Assembly: GCA_020433785.1 (NCBI GenBank)
Contig: JAGRCC010001039.1
Coordinates: 1-5,977, forward strand
Direction: 5' to 3'
DNA from: Anaerolineae bacterium
GTDB taxonomy: Bacteria > Chloroflexota > Anaerolineae > 4572-78 > J111
DNA: 5,977 nucleotides
Both the position numbers and the translations under genes were made by a program. Below, piece by piece: positions 1 to 5,276 of the stretch (position 1 is its first letter; each line of letters opens with the position of its first letter). Below the pieces are notes generated by a model. That model was not told the DNA's origin. It did no database searches and saw only the letters and a list, made by a program, of their open reading frames with translations.

Positions 1-382
1 CGCCGTAGGTGAAGCAGAAGGTTTCATTCCCGATGTAATTTTTAACGCGTCTCAATCGGCCGCCGGTCATGGTCCCGTCGCCGGTATCAACCAAGGTAAC
101 TTTCCACGGTTCAACGCCATTGGTGTGAACTTCCATCTTGTTTTCTTTGAGATCGAAGGTCACATCAGATAAGTGAAGAAAGTAGTTGGCGAAATATTCT
201 TTGATAACGTGACCTTTATATCCACAGCAGATAATAAACTCGTTAATATCATAAGCGGAATAAATTTTCATAATGTGCCAGAGAATAGGTTTGCCCCCAA
301 TTTCAACCATAGGTTTAGGTCTGATGGCGCTTTCCTCGCTAATGCGGGTGCCATAGCCTCCGGCCAGGATTACTGCTTTCAC
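1..382 (-). CDS. rfbF: Glucose-1-phosphate cytidylyltransferase, N-terminal part (cut by left window edge)
   Basis: This enzyme condenses CTP and alpha-D-glucose 1-phosphate to CDP-glucose, the first step towards CDP-linked deoxysugars (such as CDP-4-keto-6-deoxyglucose products) for surface polysaccharides; it is cytosolic. The visible 127 residues begin with the nucleotidyltransferase signature GGYGTR (residues 8-13), followed by [19 protein letters not shown] (21-39) with the family's lysine-rich sugar-nucleotide loop. Later come VDTG (98-101) and TGGRL (106-110), typical of RfbF rather than of glucose-1-phosphate thymidylyltransferases. The family is about 255 residues long, so roughly half is missing to the left. 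The start is a GTG at 380-382, chosen because an AGGGAGG site lies six bases upstream and the next residues (KAVILAGG) are the conserved beginning of the family. It lies 53 bases downstream of the sugar transferase gene and is probably in the same operon. A CDP-glucose 4,6-dehydratase gene would be expected next, outside the window. Confidence 0.93.
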   Translation of the reverse strand, partial: MKAVILAGGYGTRISEESAIRPKPMVEIGGKPILWHIMKIYSAYDINEFIICCGYKGHVIKEYFANYFLHLSDVTFDLKENKMEVHTNGVEPWKVTLVDTGDGTMTGGRLRRVKNYIGNETFCFTYG

Positions 383-388
383 AGACAA

Positions 389-395
389 CCTCCCT
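389..395 (-). promoter_or_regulatory. Ribosome binding site fixing the GTG start of rfbF
   Basis: Read on the minus strand this is AGGGAGG, six bases before the GTG start at 382. It decides in favour of a GTG start, since no ATG is available at the conserved N-terminus. Confidence 0.75.
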
Positions 396-435
396 AGAAG
401 TAGTGTCTTCTTTAACTAATAAAGTATCTCTAAAA

Positions 436-1113
436 TTATTTGGCCCCTTTTCCAAATAGAACCGAGGTGACTGTCCACCATAAAATCTGTAAATCAAACT
501 TCATGCTGCGTCGCTCAAGATATTCAATGTCATACTGCACAATTTCATCGAATAAAATGCCGCTTCGACCTCTAACCTGGGCTAAACCAGTGATACCGGG
601 TAGGACTTCTAATCTTTCATTGTGCCAACCCTGATATTCTTCCACTTCCCACAGCACGTTGGGTCTGGGACCGACCAAACTCATCTCGCCTTGCAGCACA
701 TTCAGGATCTGGGGCAACTCATCTAAACTGGTTTTACGCAAAATTCGCCCTATTCGGGTGACCTGATTGTCATGAGCCGGTTTGAACACTTTATCGGTGC
801 CATTGTGGTTTAAATGAATCTGGCCGTTGATGAAATTTTTCATAAAGTTTCGATGATTATCCCGGTTAATGTTGTGATGCATGGTTCGAAACTTATACAA
901 TCTAAAAAGTGAGCCATCTTTGCCTATCCGTTCTTGGACAAAAAGAGCCGGGCCGGGCGAGTCAAGCCTAACTAAAATGGCTATAACAAAAGCTAAAGGG
1001 ATAGCCAAGGGGGTTACAATTAAGCAAATTGTAACGTCAAGAATTCGTTTGGCTGTCTGGTAATACGGCTTGTAGGGTTTTATACCCGCACGTTCAATAA
1101 CCAGCCATTCCAT
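436..1113 (-). CDS. Polyprenyl-phosphate sugar-1-phosphate transferase (bacterial sugar transferase family, priming glycosyltransferase)
   Basis: It is predicted to transfer a hexose- or acetamidohexose-1-phosphate from a UDP-sugar onto undecaprenyl phosphate at the inner face of the cytoplasmic membrane, the committed step of lipid-linked exopolysaccharide, capsule or O-antigen repeat assembly. The 225-residue protein is the short monotopic form, without the four extra N-terminal helices of WbaP/WcaJ-type enzymes. One hydrophobic re-entrant segment (about 26-50) ends in the SPGP motif (52-55). Then follow FVQERIGKDG, KFRTM (74-78), RIGRILRKTSLDELPQ with the catalytic Asp-Glu pair (D131/E132), GEMSLVGPRP (142-151) and LPGITGLAQVRGR (171-183). 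All core family motifs are intact. The ATG start is supported by AAGAGGAG eight bases upstream. The gene is 88 bases downstream of the GGDEF-like gene and 53 bases upstream of rfbF, all on one strand. Sugar specificity cannot be read from the sequence. Confidence 0.93.
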   Translation of the reverse strand: MEWLVIERAGIKPYKPYYQTAKRILDVTICLIVTPLAIPLAFVIAILVRLDSPGPALFVQERIGKDGSLFRLYKFRTMHHNINRDNHRNFMKNFINGQIHLNHNGTDKVFKPAHDNQVTRIGRILRKTSLDELPQILNVLQGEMSLVGPRPNVLWEVEEYQGWHNERLEVLPGITGLAQVRGRSGILFDEIVQYDIEYLERRSMKFDLQILWWTVTSVLFGKGAK

Positions 1114-1201
1114 AATATTCTCTCCTCTTCCAAAAACTAGATTAGCTTTAATTTATGAGTGAAGTTCTGTAAAAACTCTACAAATCATTATCGACCCGCT
1201 T

Positions 1202-2116
1202 TTATGAGTCGCTGTGCATTAAGTTCGAGTTTGAAACTTTTACGCCCGGTACATGCGCGATAGCGTCTGCCTCGTTCGGTATCAACACGCTGCCCAAATT
1301 TTGCTGGTCATCCTGTTGGGCTAGACTGTCATTAGACGCAATGTTAACTAGTGCTTCAAAGGTTATCGCTTCAGTCGGAAAGCTGGCTACGCCAAAATTG
1401 AGACGAACCTTCATTTTTTCAAGAACGAGCTTTTGTAAATCTTCGGCAATTTTAGAGGCTTCTTGGTAGTCTATTTCCGGCAAAACCACCACAAACTGCT
1501 TATTGCGTAAGGCAATCGTTCCAAAATCAGACACGTTCTCATCTAGGACCCGGGTTACGCCGGCTAAAATGTACTCTTTCATCATGGCCTTTTGGACATC
1601 CATCACAATTTTGGGCAAGGCCACTTGAACTGACTCCGCATTGAGATTAAGGGTGACCACGGATAAGGGTCGATGATAATGGCGCGCGCGCCGTAGCTCT
1701 TTATAGATGTTATCTTGGGTTTCCGAAAAGGGTTTGGGGAGTTTGCCAATGTAGCCGGAGGTTATATCGGTGACTAAGTTTTCAACATCTCGTAGCCCGT
1801 AACTTATTTGGCGGGAAATTAAGCCGGTGAGCACAATGGCGCTGACCTGAGTTACGGTTAGCGGTAAGGCCGGCCCCCACAAGTTGTGTCCGCCACCTAA
1901 AGCTTTATACAACAGAAACCCCGGCACTGGAATAAGTAATAAAGCTAAATAAGATATTCGTCTTGTTTTGGGAACAGTCAGCGCAATTACGGCGGCAAAA
2001 GCAACAAAGACATAGGTGTAGGACCTGATGTCGAAGGGGGCGTTAATACGCTCAATATTGAAAATAAAGATTAACCATAAAATAAGAGCTATCATCCAAA
2101 AGCGAAGCTTATTCAT
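1202..2116 (-). CDS. Membrane protein with degenerate GGDEF-like domain
   Basis: The 304-residue protein has about four hydrophobic segments in its first 105 residues (roughly 6-20, 34-50, 54-71 and 85-104). A short linker leads to a cytoplasmic domain (about 137-268) that reads like a diguanylate cyclase: LRRARHYHRPLSVVTLNLN at the start, FVVVLPEIDYQEASKIAEDL in the middle, and FGVASFPTEAITFEALVNIA near the end. At the signature position the sequence is LRNKQF (203-208) instead of GGDEF/GGEEF, and the early metal-binding aspartate pattern is also lost (TLNLNAESVQ), so cyclase activity is not expected. The inhibitory RxxD site is unclear: the in-register tetrad is NVSD (194-197), without the arginine, while an RVLD lies out of register at 189-192. 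The polar, low-complexity tail (269-304) resembles nothing I know. An AGAGAAG site six bases before the ATG supports the start. Its place at the head of a glycan operon suggests a regulatory or scaffolding role; that is inference. Confidence 0.85.
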   Translation of the reverse strand: MNKLRFWMIALILWLIFIFNIERINAPFDIRSYTYVFVAFAAVIALTVPKTRRISYLALLLIPVPGFLLYKALGGGHNLWGPALPLTVTQVSAIVLTGLISRQISYGLRDVENLVTDITSGYIGKLPKPFSETQDNIYKELRRARHYHRPLSVVTLNLNAESVQVALPKIVMDVQKAMMKEYILAGVTRVLDENVSDFGTIALRNKQFVVVLPEIDYQEASKIAEDLQKLVLEKMKVRLNFGVASFPTEAITFEALVNIASNDSLAQQDDQQNLGSVLIPNEADAIAHVPGVKVSNSNLMHSDS

Positions 2117-2343
2117 ATTTAACTTCTCTAAGTTCCGGTTACAGTTACTTATAAAAGATTAATTCAATTAAAAATCTAAGAGGAATATGACTGCTGATGT
2201 GGATTACGTGTAAAAGGGGTGGGTTACGAATAGTATATTCCTTCACCGCCAGACTGCATTCGTCGCTATACAGGTACTAATAAAGCACGTGTTAGTGAGT
2301 TGTTCAACGACAGTGTTAAGCCAGCTGAATACCGCGGGGTTGG

Positions 2344-2363
2344 TGCATTATTGTTAATATGCA
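2344..2363. repeat. Short A+T-rich inverted repeat
   Basis: TGCATTATT and AATATGCA flank a three-base loop (GTT) and can pair over eight bases with one bulged T. It lies in the divergent gap about 230 bases from the nearest start codon. It could be a regulator site or a chance palindrome; there is no T-tract, so it is not a typical terminator. Confidence 0.25.
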
Positions 2364-2468
2364 AGCAGCTTCACATTCATTCTTACCCTGGCAGTGGTTG
2401 GGGAATAAACTTGTGGCTAATCTGGTAAAGCTTAATTTGTGAATGACGCGAAGAAATAGGTGGATTGT

Positions 2469-2503
2469 AAATAGCCCTATTTTATTCTTGAAATAGGGTA
2501 TTT
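2469..2503. repeat. Paired palindromes forming an inverted repeat
   Basis: Two near-palindromes sit side by side: AAATAGCCCTATTT (2469-2482) and AAATAGGGTATTT (2491-2503). Together they also form a perfect eight-base inverted repeat, CCCTATTT (2475-2482) with AAATAGGG (2491-2498), around an eight-base spacer. Centre-to-centre spacing of about 21-22 bases, two helical turns, would suit cooperative binding of a dimeric regulator upstream of either operon. This is inference; a chance A+T-rich structure is possible. Confidence 0.3.
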
Positions 2504-2867
2504 GACGCATTTTTATCTGCTGATGACTTTAACACAGGAATCTATATGCAATCTAAGAGTTTCATGGGAAATTGGTTAGAAAACTAAAAATAATCATATT
2601 AAATTTTATTTTTGAGAGTCAAAGTGACCTGGTTTTCGGGTATTTTAACAAAAAAATTAGAAACACCTTTGAAATGTTAAAAATGCTTAAATTAGAAGAA
2701 TCTAACTTTTTTCAAAGCTATATCAAACTTTTTACACATGATAAAGCGCTACATTAATCCGTATCTTGTTTTGGAGTCAGAAATTTAATAATTATCCCTA
2801 CGGACCCCTAAGCACTGATAAATCTAATTGGTCAATCAAGTGACAAGCATTTTGAACTAGATTTTTA

Positions 2868-2874
2868 GAGGAGG
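2868..2874 (+). promoter_or_regulatory. Ribosome binding site fixing the GTG start of the sugar dehydrogenase
   Basis: GAGGAGG ends nine bases before the GTG at 2884. The conserved beta-strand and glycine motif of the Rossmann fold starts four codons later, so this GTG is the right start. Confidence 0.75.
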
Positions 2875-2883
2875 AATAAATCT

Positions 2884-3900
2884 GTGAATCATATCAAAGT
2901 TGGTGTTATTGGTGTGGGTATAATGGGCGAGCGTCACTGCCGCGTTTACTCCGGTTTGCGTAACGTTGAATTGGTCGGCGCGGCTGACCTCAACGCCGAC
3001 CGAGGTCAGGCAGTAGCGACCGAATATGGGACCCAATACTTTCAAGATTATCGGCAGTTGTTAGATCAGGTCGATGCGGTTAGCATCGTCACCACCACCC
3101 CGTCACACTACAAGCTGGCCGCCGAGGCCCTGGCCAAAAATGTTCACGTATTGGTTGAAAAACCGATTACCGAAAATATTGACCAGGGCGATAAATTGGT
3201 GAAATTAGCCGAGCAGAACGGCAAAATATTGCAAGTCGGGCACATCGAGCGGTTTAATCCTGTTTTTCTGGAGCTCAAAAACGTCATCAAAGATCAGCCT
3301 CTAATCGCGGTTAATATTAAGCGTTTAAGCCCCTTTGACACCAGCAATACCGATGTTGACGTTATTCGCGATTTGATGATTCATGATCTCGATTTGGTGA
3401 TAAATCTACTGGGCAGAAATTTTGAAAGTCTCAATGCCTGGGGACGATCCATCTCCACCAAAGCTGTTGACCATGCCGTGGCCAATTTCTCGTTTATTGG
3501 TGGCCCTGTTTCCACGCTATTTGCCTCACGCGTAACCGAGCAAAAGGTTCGTTCGATAGAAGTGATTGCCGCCGGCGCCTATATTGAGGCTGACTTACTT
3601 GGCAAAACCCTCTTGATCCATCGCCGAACCTTTCCGGAGTATGTGGGTAACCACAATGCCGGTAAATATCGGCAAGAGAGCATTATTGAAAAGATTCACG
3701 TGCCGATGGTTGAGCCACTGTTATTGGAACTCCGGCATTTTGTGGATTGTGTCTCAGGTAAAAATCCGTGCGCTGTACCGGGGAGTGATGGCGTATTTGC
3801 TCTGCAACTGGCCCAAACCATTTCCGAACAAATTTGCCTATCACAAAGTTTTCAGCAGAATATGCTTGTTTCAAATCTGCCTCAGTTAACATCGGTCTGA
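2884..3900 (+). CDS. Gfo/Idh/MocA-family NAD(P)-dependent sugar oxidoreductase
   Basis: A 338-residue cytosolic dehydrogenase expected to oxidise or reduce a hydroxyl/keto group on a sugar, probably nucleotide-linked in this context. The N-terminal Rossmann fold starts at once with IKVGVIGVGIMGERH, containing the GxGxxG dinucleotide motif (residues 10-15). Then come SIVTTTPSHYKLAAEALA (67-84) and VEKPI (91-95), whose Lys93 is the family's catalytic lysine. The second domain carries GHIERFNP (119-126) and RDLMIHDLDL (162-171), with Asp163 and His167 in the active-site D-x3-H position. GHIERFNP and DLMIHDLDL resemble the branch that includes UDP-N-acetylglucosamine 3-dehydrogenases (GnnA-like), but the substrate cannot be fixed from sequence alone; other hexose or inositol dehydrogenases remain possible. 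Length is normal and no key residue is missing. The phosphopantetheinyl transferase follows after 21 bases, so the two are co-transcribed. No aminotransferase partner is visible in the window. Confidence 0.9.
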   Translation: MNHIKVGVIGVGIMGERHCRVYSGLRNVELVGAADLNADRGQAVATEYGTQYFQDYRQLLDQVDAVSIVTTTPSHYKLAAEALAKNVHVLVEKPITENIDQGDKLVKLAEQNGKILQVGHIERFNPVFLELKNVIKDQPLIAVNIKRLSPFDTSNTDVDVIRDLMIHDLDLVINLLGRNFESLNAWGRSISTKAVDHAVANFSFIGGPVSTLFASRVTEQKVRSIEVIAAGAYIEADLLGKTLLIHRRTFPEYVGNHNAGKYRQESIIEKIHVPMVEPLLLELRHFVDCVSGKNPCAVPGSDGVFALQLAQTISEQICLSQSFQQNMLVSNLPQLTSV

Positions 3901-3907
3901 GGCTATT

Positions 3908-3913
3908 AAGGAG
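3908..3913 (+). promoter_or_regulatory. Ribosome binding site fixing the TTG start of the phosphopantetheinyl transferase
   Basis: AAGGAG stands eight bases before TTG at 3922. A GTG at 3917 is in another frame and runs straight into a stop, so TTG is the best start. Confidence 0.65.
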
Positions 3914-3921
3914 CAAGTGGC

Positions 3922-4671
3922 TTGACCGTCTTATTGTCCACCTGGCCGCCTCCGCCAACTCAGCTCAAACTCGAAGGCGGCCAGGTTCACGTTTGGTGCG
4001 CCTCACTGGAACTTCAGCCTATAACCCTAAGCCGGTTGGAGACGTTGCTGGCCAAAGACGAACAAGCCCGAGCTAATCGGTTTGTATTCGAGCGCGACCG
4101 CCAGCATTTTATTGCCGCTCGAGCCAGGCTGAGACTGATTTTAAGCCGTTATTTGACCGTTACTCCCCAAAGCCTAAGGTTTCGTTATGGTCCTCAGGGA
4201 AAGCCGGAATTGACGGGGGGTAACGGCGGAGCGCTTCACTTTAACCTCTCCCACTCTCACGGTTTGGCCTTGGTGGCTGTGACCCAAGAACGTCACGTCG
4301 GCGTCGATCTTGAACAGGTTCGCGTCATTGACGATATGGACTCGATTGCCAGACGCTTTTTTTCCAAAGTGGAATACCAGGCCTACACGGCCCTGCCGCT
4401 CAGTCAGAAATCATTAGGGTTTTTCAATTGTTGGACGCGTAAAGAAGCTTATATTAAAGCCATCGGCCAAGGCCTGAGCTGCCCTTTGGCCGATTTTGAT
4501 GTGTCGTTAACGCCAGGGGAACCGGCCAAACTCTTAAGCATCAAGGATAATCGCCAATTGGCCGAGTTGTGGTCAATTACCACTGTAGATCCGGCTGCGG
4601 GTTATGTTGGGGCCGTTGTAGTGGAAGAACCAACGCCGTCACTATCTTGTTGGCATTGGGCTGATACCTAA
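3922..4671 (+). CDS. 4'-phosphopantetheinyl transferase (Sfp/HetI type)
   Basis: This enzyme moves the 4'-phosphopantetheine arm of coenzyme A onto a conserved serine of acyl or peptidyl carrier proteins, converting fatty-acid, polyketide or non-ribosomal-peptide carriers to the active form. The 249-residue length matches the two-lobed Sfp type rather than the about 120-residue AcpS type. Visible motifs: VHVWCASL (22-29) near the N-terminus, GKPEL (93-97), FNLSHS (107-112) with the CoA-contacting His111, VGVDLE (126-131) with magnesium ligands Asp129 and Glu131, RRFFSKVE (144-151), and FFNCWTRKEAYIKAIGQGL (167-185), where Glu175 and Lys179 match the catalytic Glu and Lys of Sfp. All catalytic residues are present. 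The TTG start follows a good AAGGAG site. The first 20 residues are proline-rich and less conserved, so translation could also begin slightly later. It is translated directly after the sugar dehydrogenase. No carrier protein or synthase is visible here, so its target lies elsewhere or outside the window. Confidence 0.93.
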   Translation: MTVLLSTWPPPPTQLKLEGGQVHVWCASLELQPITLSRLETLLAKDEQARANRFVFERDRQHFIAARARLRLILSRYLTVTPQSLRFRYGPQGKPELTGGNGGALHFNLSHSHGLALVAVTQERHVGVDLEQVRVIDDMDSIARRFFSKVEYQAYTALPLSQKSLGFFNCWTRKEAYIKAIGQGLSCPLADFDVSLTPGEPAKLLSIKDNRQLAELWSITTVDPAAGYVGAVVVEEPTPSLSCWHWADT

Positions 4672-4684
4672 CCTTAAATCGGTT

Positions 4685-4771
4685 GTGAGCAATTCTAACC
4701 AAGTTCAAAGAGATTTCTTAGACCCATTTTATCCACCATTATTAAAATTAGAGATAAATAGGTTGGCTTAA
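4685..4771 (+). CDS. Possible 28-codon peptide upstream of the PqqD-like gene
   Basis: A GTG-started frame encodes MSNSNQVQRDFLDPFYPPLL followed by KLEINRLA and a TAA stop. It fits between the phosphopantetheinyl transferase stop (13 bases before) and the PqqD-like start (33 bases after). There is no clear ribosome binding site before the GTG, and this gap is A+T-rich, so the frame may be accidental. What draws attention is position and content: small peptides next to PqqD/RRE genes can be precursor peptides, and F-Y-P-P-L-L fits a relaxed [YF]xxPxL pattern, like the motif that RRE proteins bind in lasso-peptide leaders. It lacks the expected downstream glycine/threonine and a core region, so it would be a leader remnant or chance. 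Confidence 0.22.
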   Translation: MSNSNQVQRDFLDPFYPPLLKLEINRLA

Positions 4772-4793
4772 AGATAATTATTAGCTCACGGTC

Positions 4794-4800
4794 GAGGAGG
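4794..4800 (+). promoter_or_regulatory. Ribosome binding site of the PqqD-like gene
   Basis: GAGGAGG, continuing into GG, ends four bases before the ATG at 4805. The spacing is short, but the match to the anti-Shine-Dalgarno sequence is strong. Confidence 0.6.
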
Positions 4801-4804
4801 GGAC

Positions 4805-5089
4805 ATGGTTATTAAGGTTTTAAGGCCAATCCGTAAATCGAATATCATGGTCAAAGATATTGGCCATGAGACCCTTATTTACAGTCTGGAACAAGAGAAG
4901 GTTCACGTTCTGAACCCTACCGCTCGATTAATTTGGAAACTGTGCGACGGGCAGCATTCTTTGGCTGATATGGAAGAAATTCTCCGTTCAAGATTCGTCA
5001 TTGCGACCGATCACGATGTCATTGATGATGTTAAGCAAACCTTGCGCGTCTTTGCCACGCAGGGGTTGTTGCAGCAAATCGCGTCGTAA
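4805..5089 (+). CDS. PqqD-family protein (RiPP recognition element fold)
   Basis: A 94-residue protein of the normal length for stand-alone PqqD-like chaperones, small winged-helix proteins that hold the leader of a precursor peptide and present it to a modifying enzyme. The family pattern is clear: a strand region ETLIYSLEQEKVHVLN (22-37), then NPTARLIWKLCDG (37-49), the characteristic Asn-x-Thr-Ala-x3-Trp-x-Leu-x-Asp-Gly block, followed by helices HSLADMEEIL (51-60) and DVIDDVKQTLRVFATQGLL (71-89). PqqD-like proteins occur in pyrroloquinoline quinone, lasso-peptide and radical-SAM RiPP clusters. Another branch sits in HPr-kinase-associated and exosortase-type polysaccharide loci, which suits the glycosyltransferase downstream. 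No radical SAM enzyme, B2-type protease, HprK-like kinase or sure precursor is in the window, so the partner is unknown. The gap of 133 bases from the preceding gene and 187 to the next leaves room for separate promoters. Confidence 0.88.
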   Translation: MVIKVLRPIRKSNIMVKDIGHETLIYSLEQEKVHVLNPTARLIWKLCDGQHSLADMEEILRSRFVIATDHDVIDDVKQTLRVFATQGLLQQIAS

Positions 5090-5095
5090 CTGATT

Positions 5096-5118
5096 GGCCG
5101 GAAAATGTAGCAACGGCC
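5096..5118 (+). repeat. Short G+C-rich inverted repeat after the PqqD-like gene
   Basis: GGCCG (5096-5100) and CGGCC (5114-5118) are perfectly complementary around a 13-base loop, beginning six bases after the PqqD-like stop codon. The stem is short and no T-tract follows, so termination is uncertain. Confidence 0.3.
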
Positions 5119-5132
5119 TGGTCGCCGATGTC

Positions 5133-5156
5133 GTTCAAAGGCGCTCACCCTTGAAC
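5133..5156 (+). terminator. Possible terminator-like hairpin after the PqqD-like gene
   Basis: GTTCAAAGG and CCCTTGAAC can form a nine-base stem with one A-C mismatch around the six-base loop CGCTCA. It lies 44 bases after the PqqD-like stop codon. A run of seven T's occurs only later (about 5192-5198), not directly after the stem, so this is not a textbook intrinsic terminator. It may be a transcript-stabilising hairpin or a weak terminator separating the PqqD-like gene from the glycosyltransferase. Confidence 0.35.
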
Positions 5157-5223
5157 CGGTAGGCCCACAATAATTCTAACCGAAATCCAATTTTTTTCTG
5201 CGCTCCCTCCAAGGCTTCTGACG

Positions 5224-5240
5224 TACACTAAATCGGTGTA
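5224..5240. repeat. Small inverted repeat upstream of the glycosyltransferase
   Basis: TACAC and GTGTA are separated by seven bases, about 37 bases before the glycosyltransferase start. The position suits an operator over a promoter, but five-base arms are common by chance and I see no strong promoter hexamers beside it. Confidence 0.2.
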
Positions 5241-5276
5241 ACTAACATCATTTTAGCCGTTTTAGCGGAGGTATCA

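Larger units (their letters stand above)
2117..2883. other. Divergent intergenic region, 767 bases, no convincing gene
   Basis: This gap separates the two divergent gene groups and must hold promoters for both, but I see no strong sigma-70-type pair on either strand. The left half has mixed composition and includes a start-less open frame on the plus strand (2234-2425, 64 codons) of unknown meaning. The right half holds an A+T-rich island: I count 27 G or C among the 120 bases of 2581-2700, far below the flanking genes. Short open frames exist on both strands (for example 2316-2510 minus and 2572-2757 plus), but they lack good ribosome binding sites, recognisable motifs and gene-like composition, so I do not call them. 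Two weak hairpins are listed separately. Confidence 0.6.

Noticed and set aside
173..397. Plus-strand open frame of 74 codons
   Set aside because: It lies antisense to rfbF, whose conserved motifs are clear, so it is a shadow frame.
2316..2510. 64-codon minus-strand open frame in the divergent gap
   Set aside because: No ribosome binding site of note, no recognisable motif, it contains the palindromic segment at its 5' end, and it lies antisense to another open frame. It is best explained as chance.
2173..2559. Repeated words AATCTAAGAG (2173-2182, 2550-2559) and CTGCTGATG (2191-2199, 2517-2525)
   Set aside because: The two words occur in swapped order with no further similarity around them. 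Matches of nine to ten bases are expected occasionally in a gap of this size, so they do not define a mobile-element boundary.
2572..2757. 61-codon plus-strand open frame with a TTG start
   Set aside because: It coincides with the A+T-rich island, so its Lys/Ile/Phe/Asn-rich translation follows from base composition. The start has no good ribosome binding site and I recognise no domain.
3683..3958. Minus-strand open frame across the dehydrogenase/phosphopantetheinyl transferase junction
   Set aside because: It lies antisense to two well-supported genes and has no motif of its own.
4685..4789. GTGAGC (4685-4690) and GCTCAC (4784-4789) as inverted-repeat ends flanking the gap before the PqqD-like gene
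   Set aside because: The arms are six bases only and do not extend; there is no target duplication or element-like content between them.
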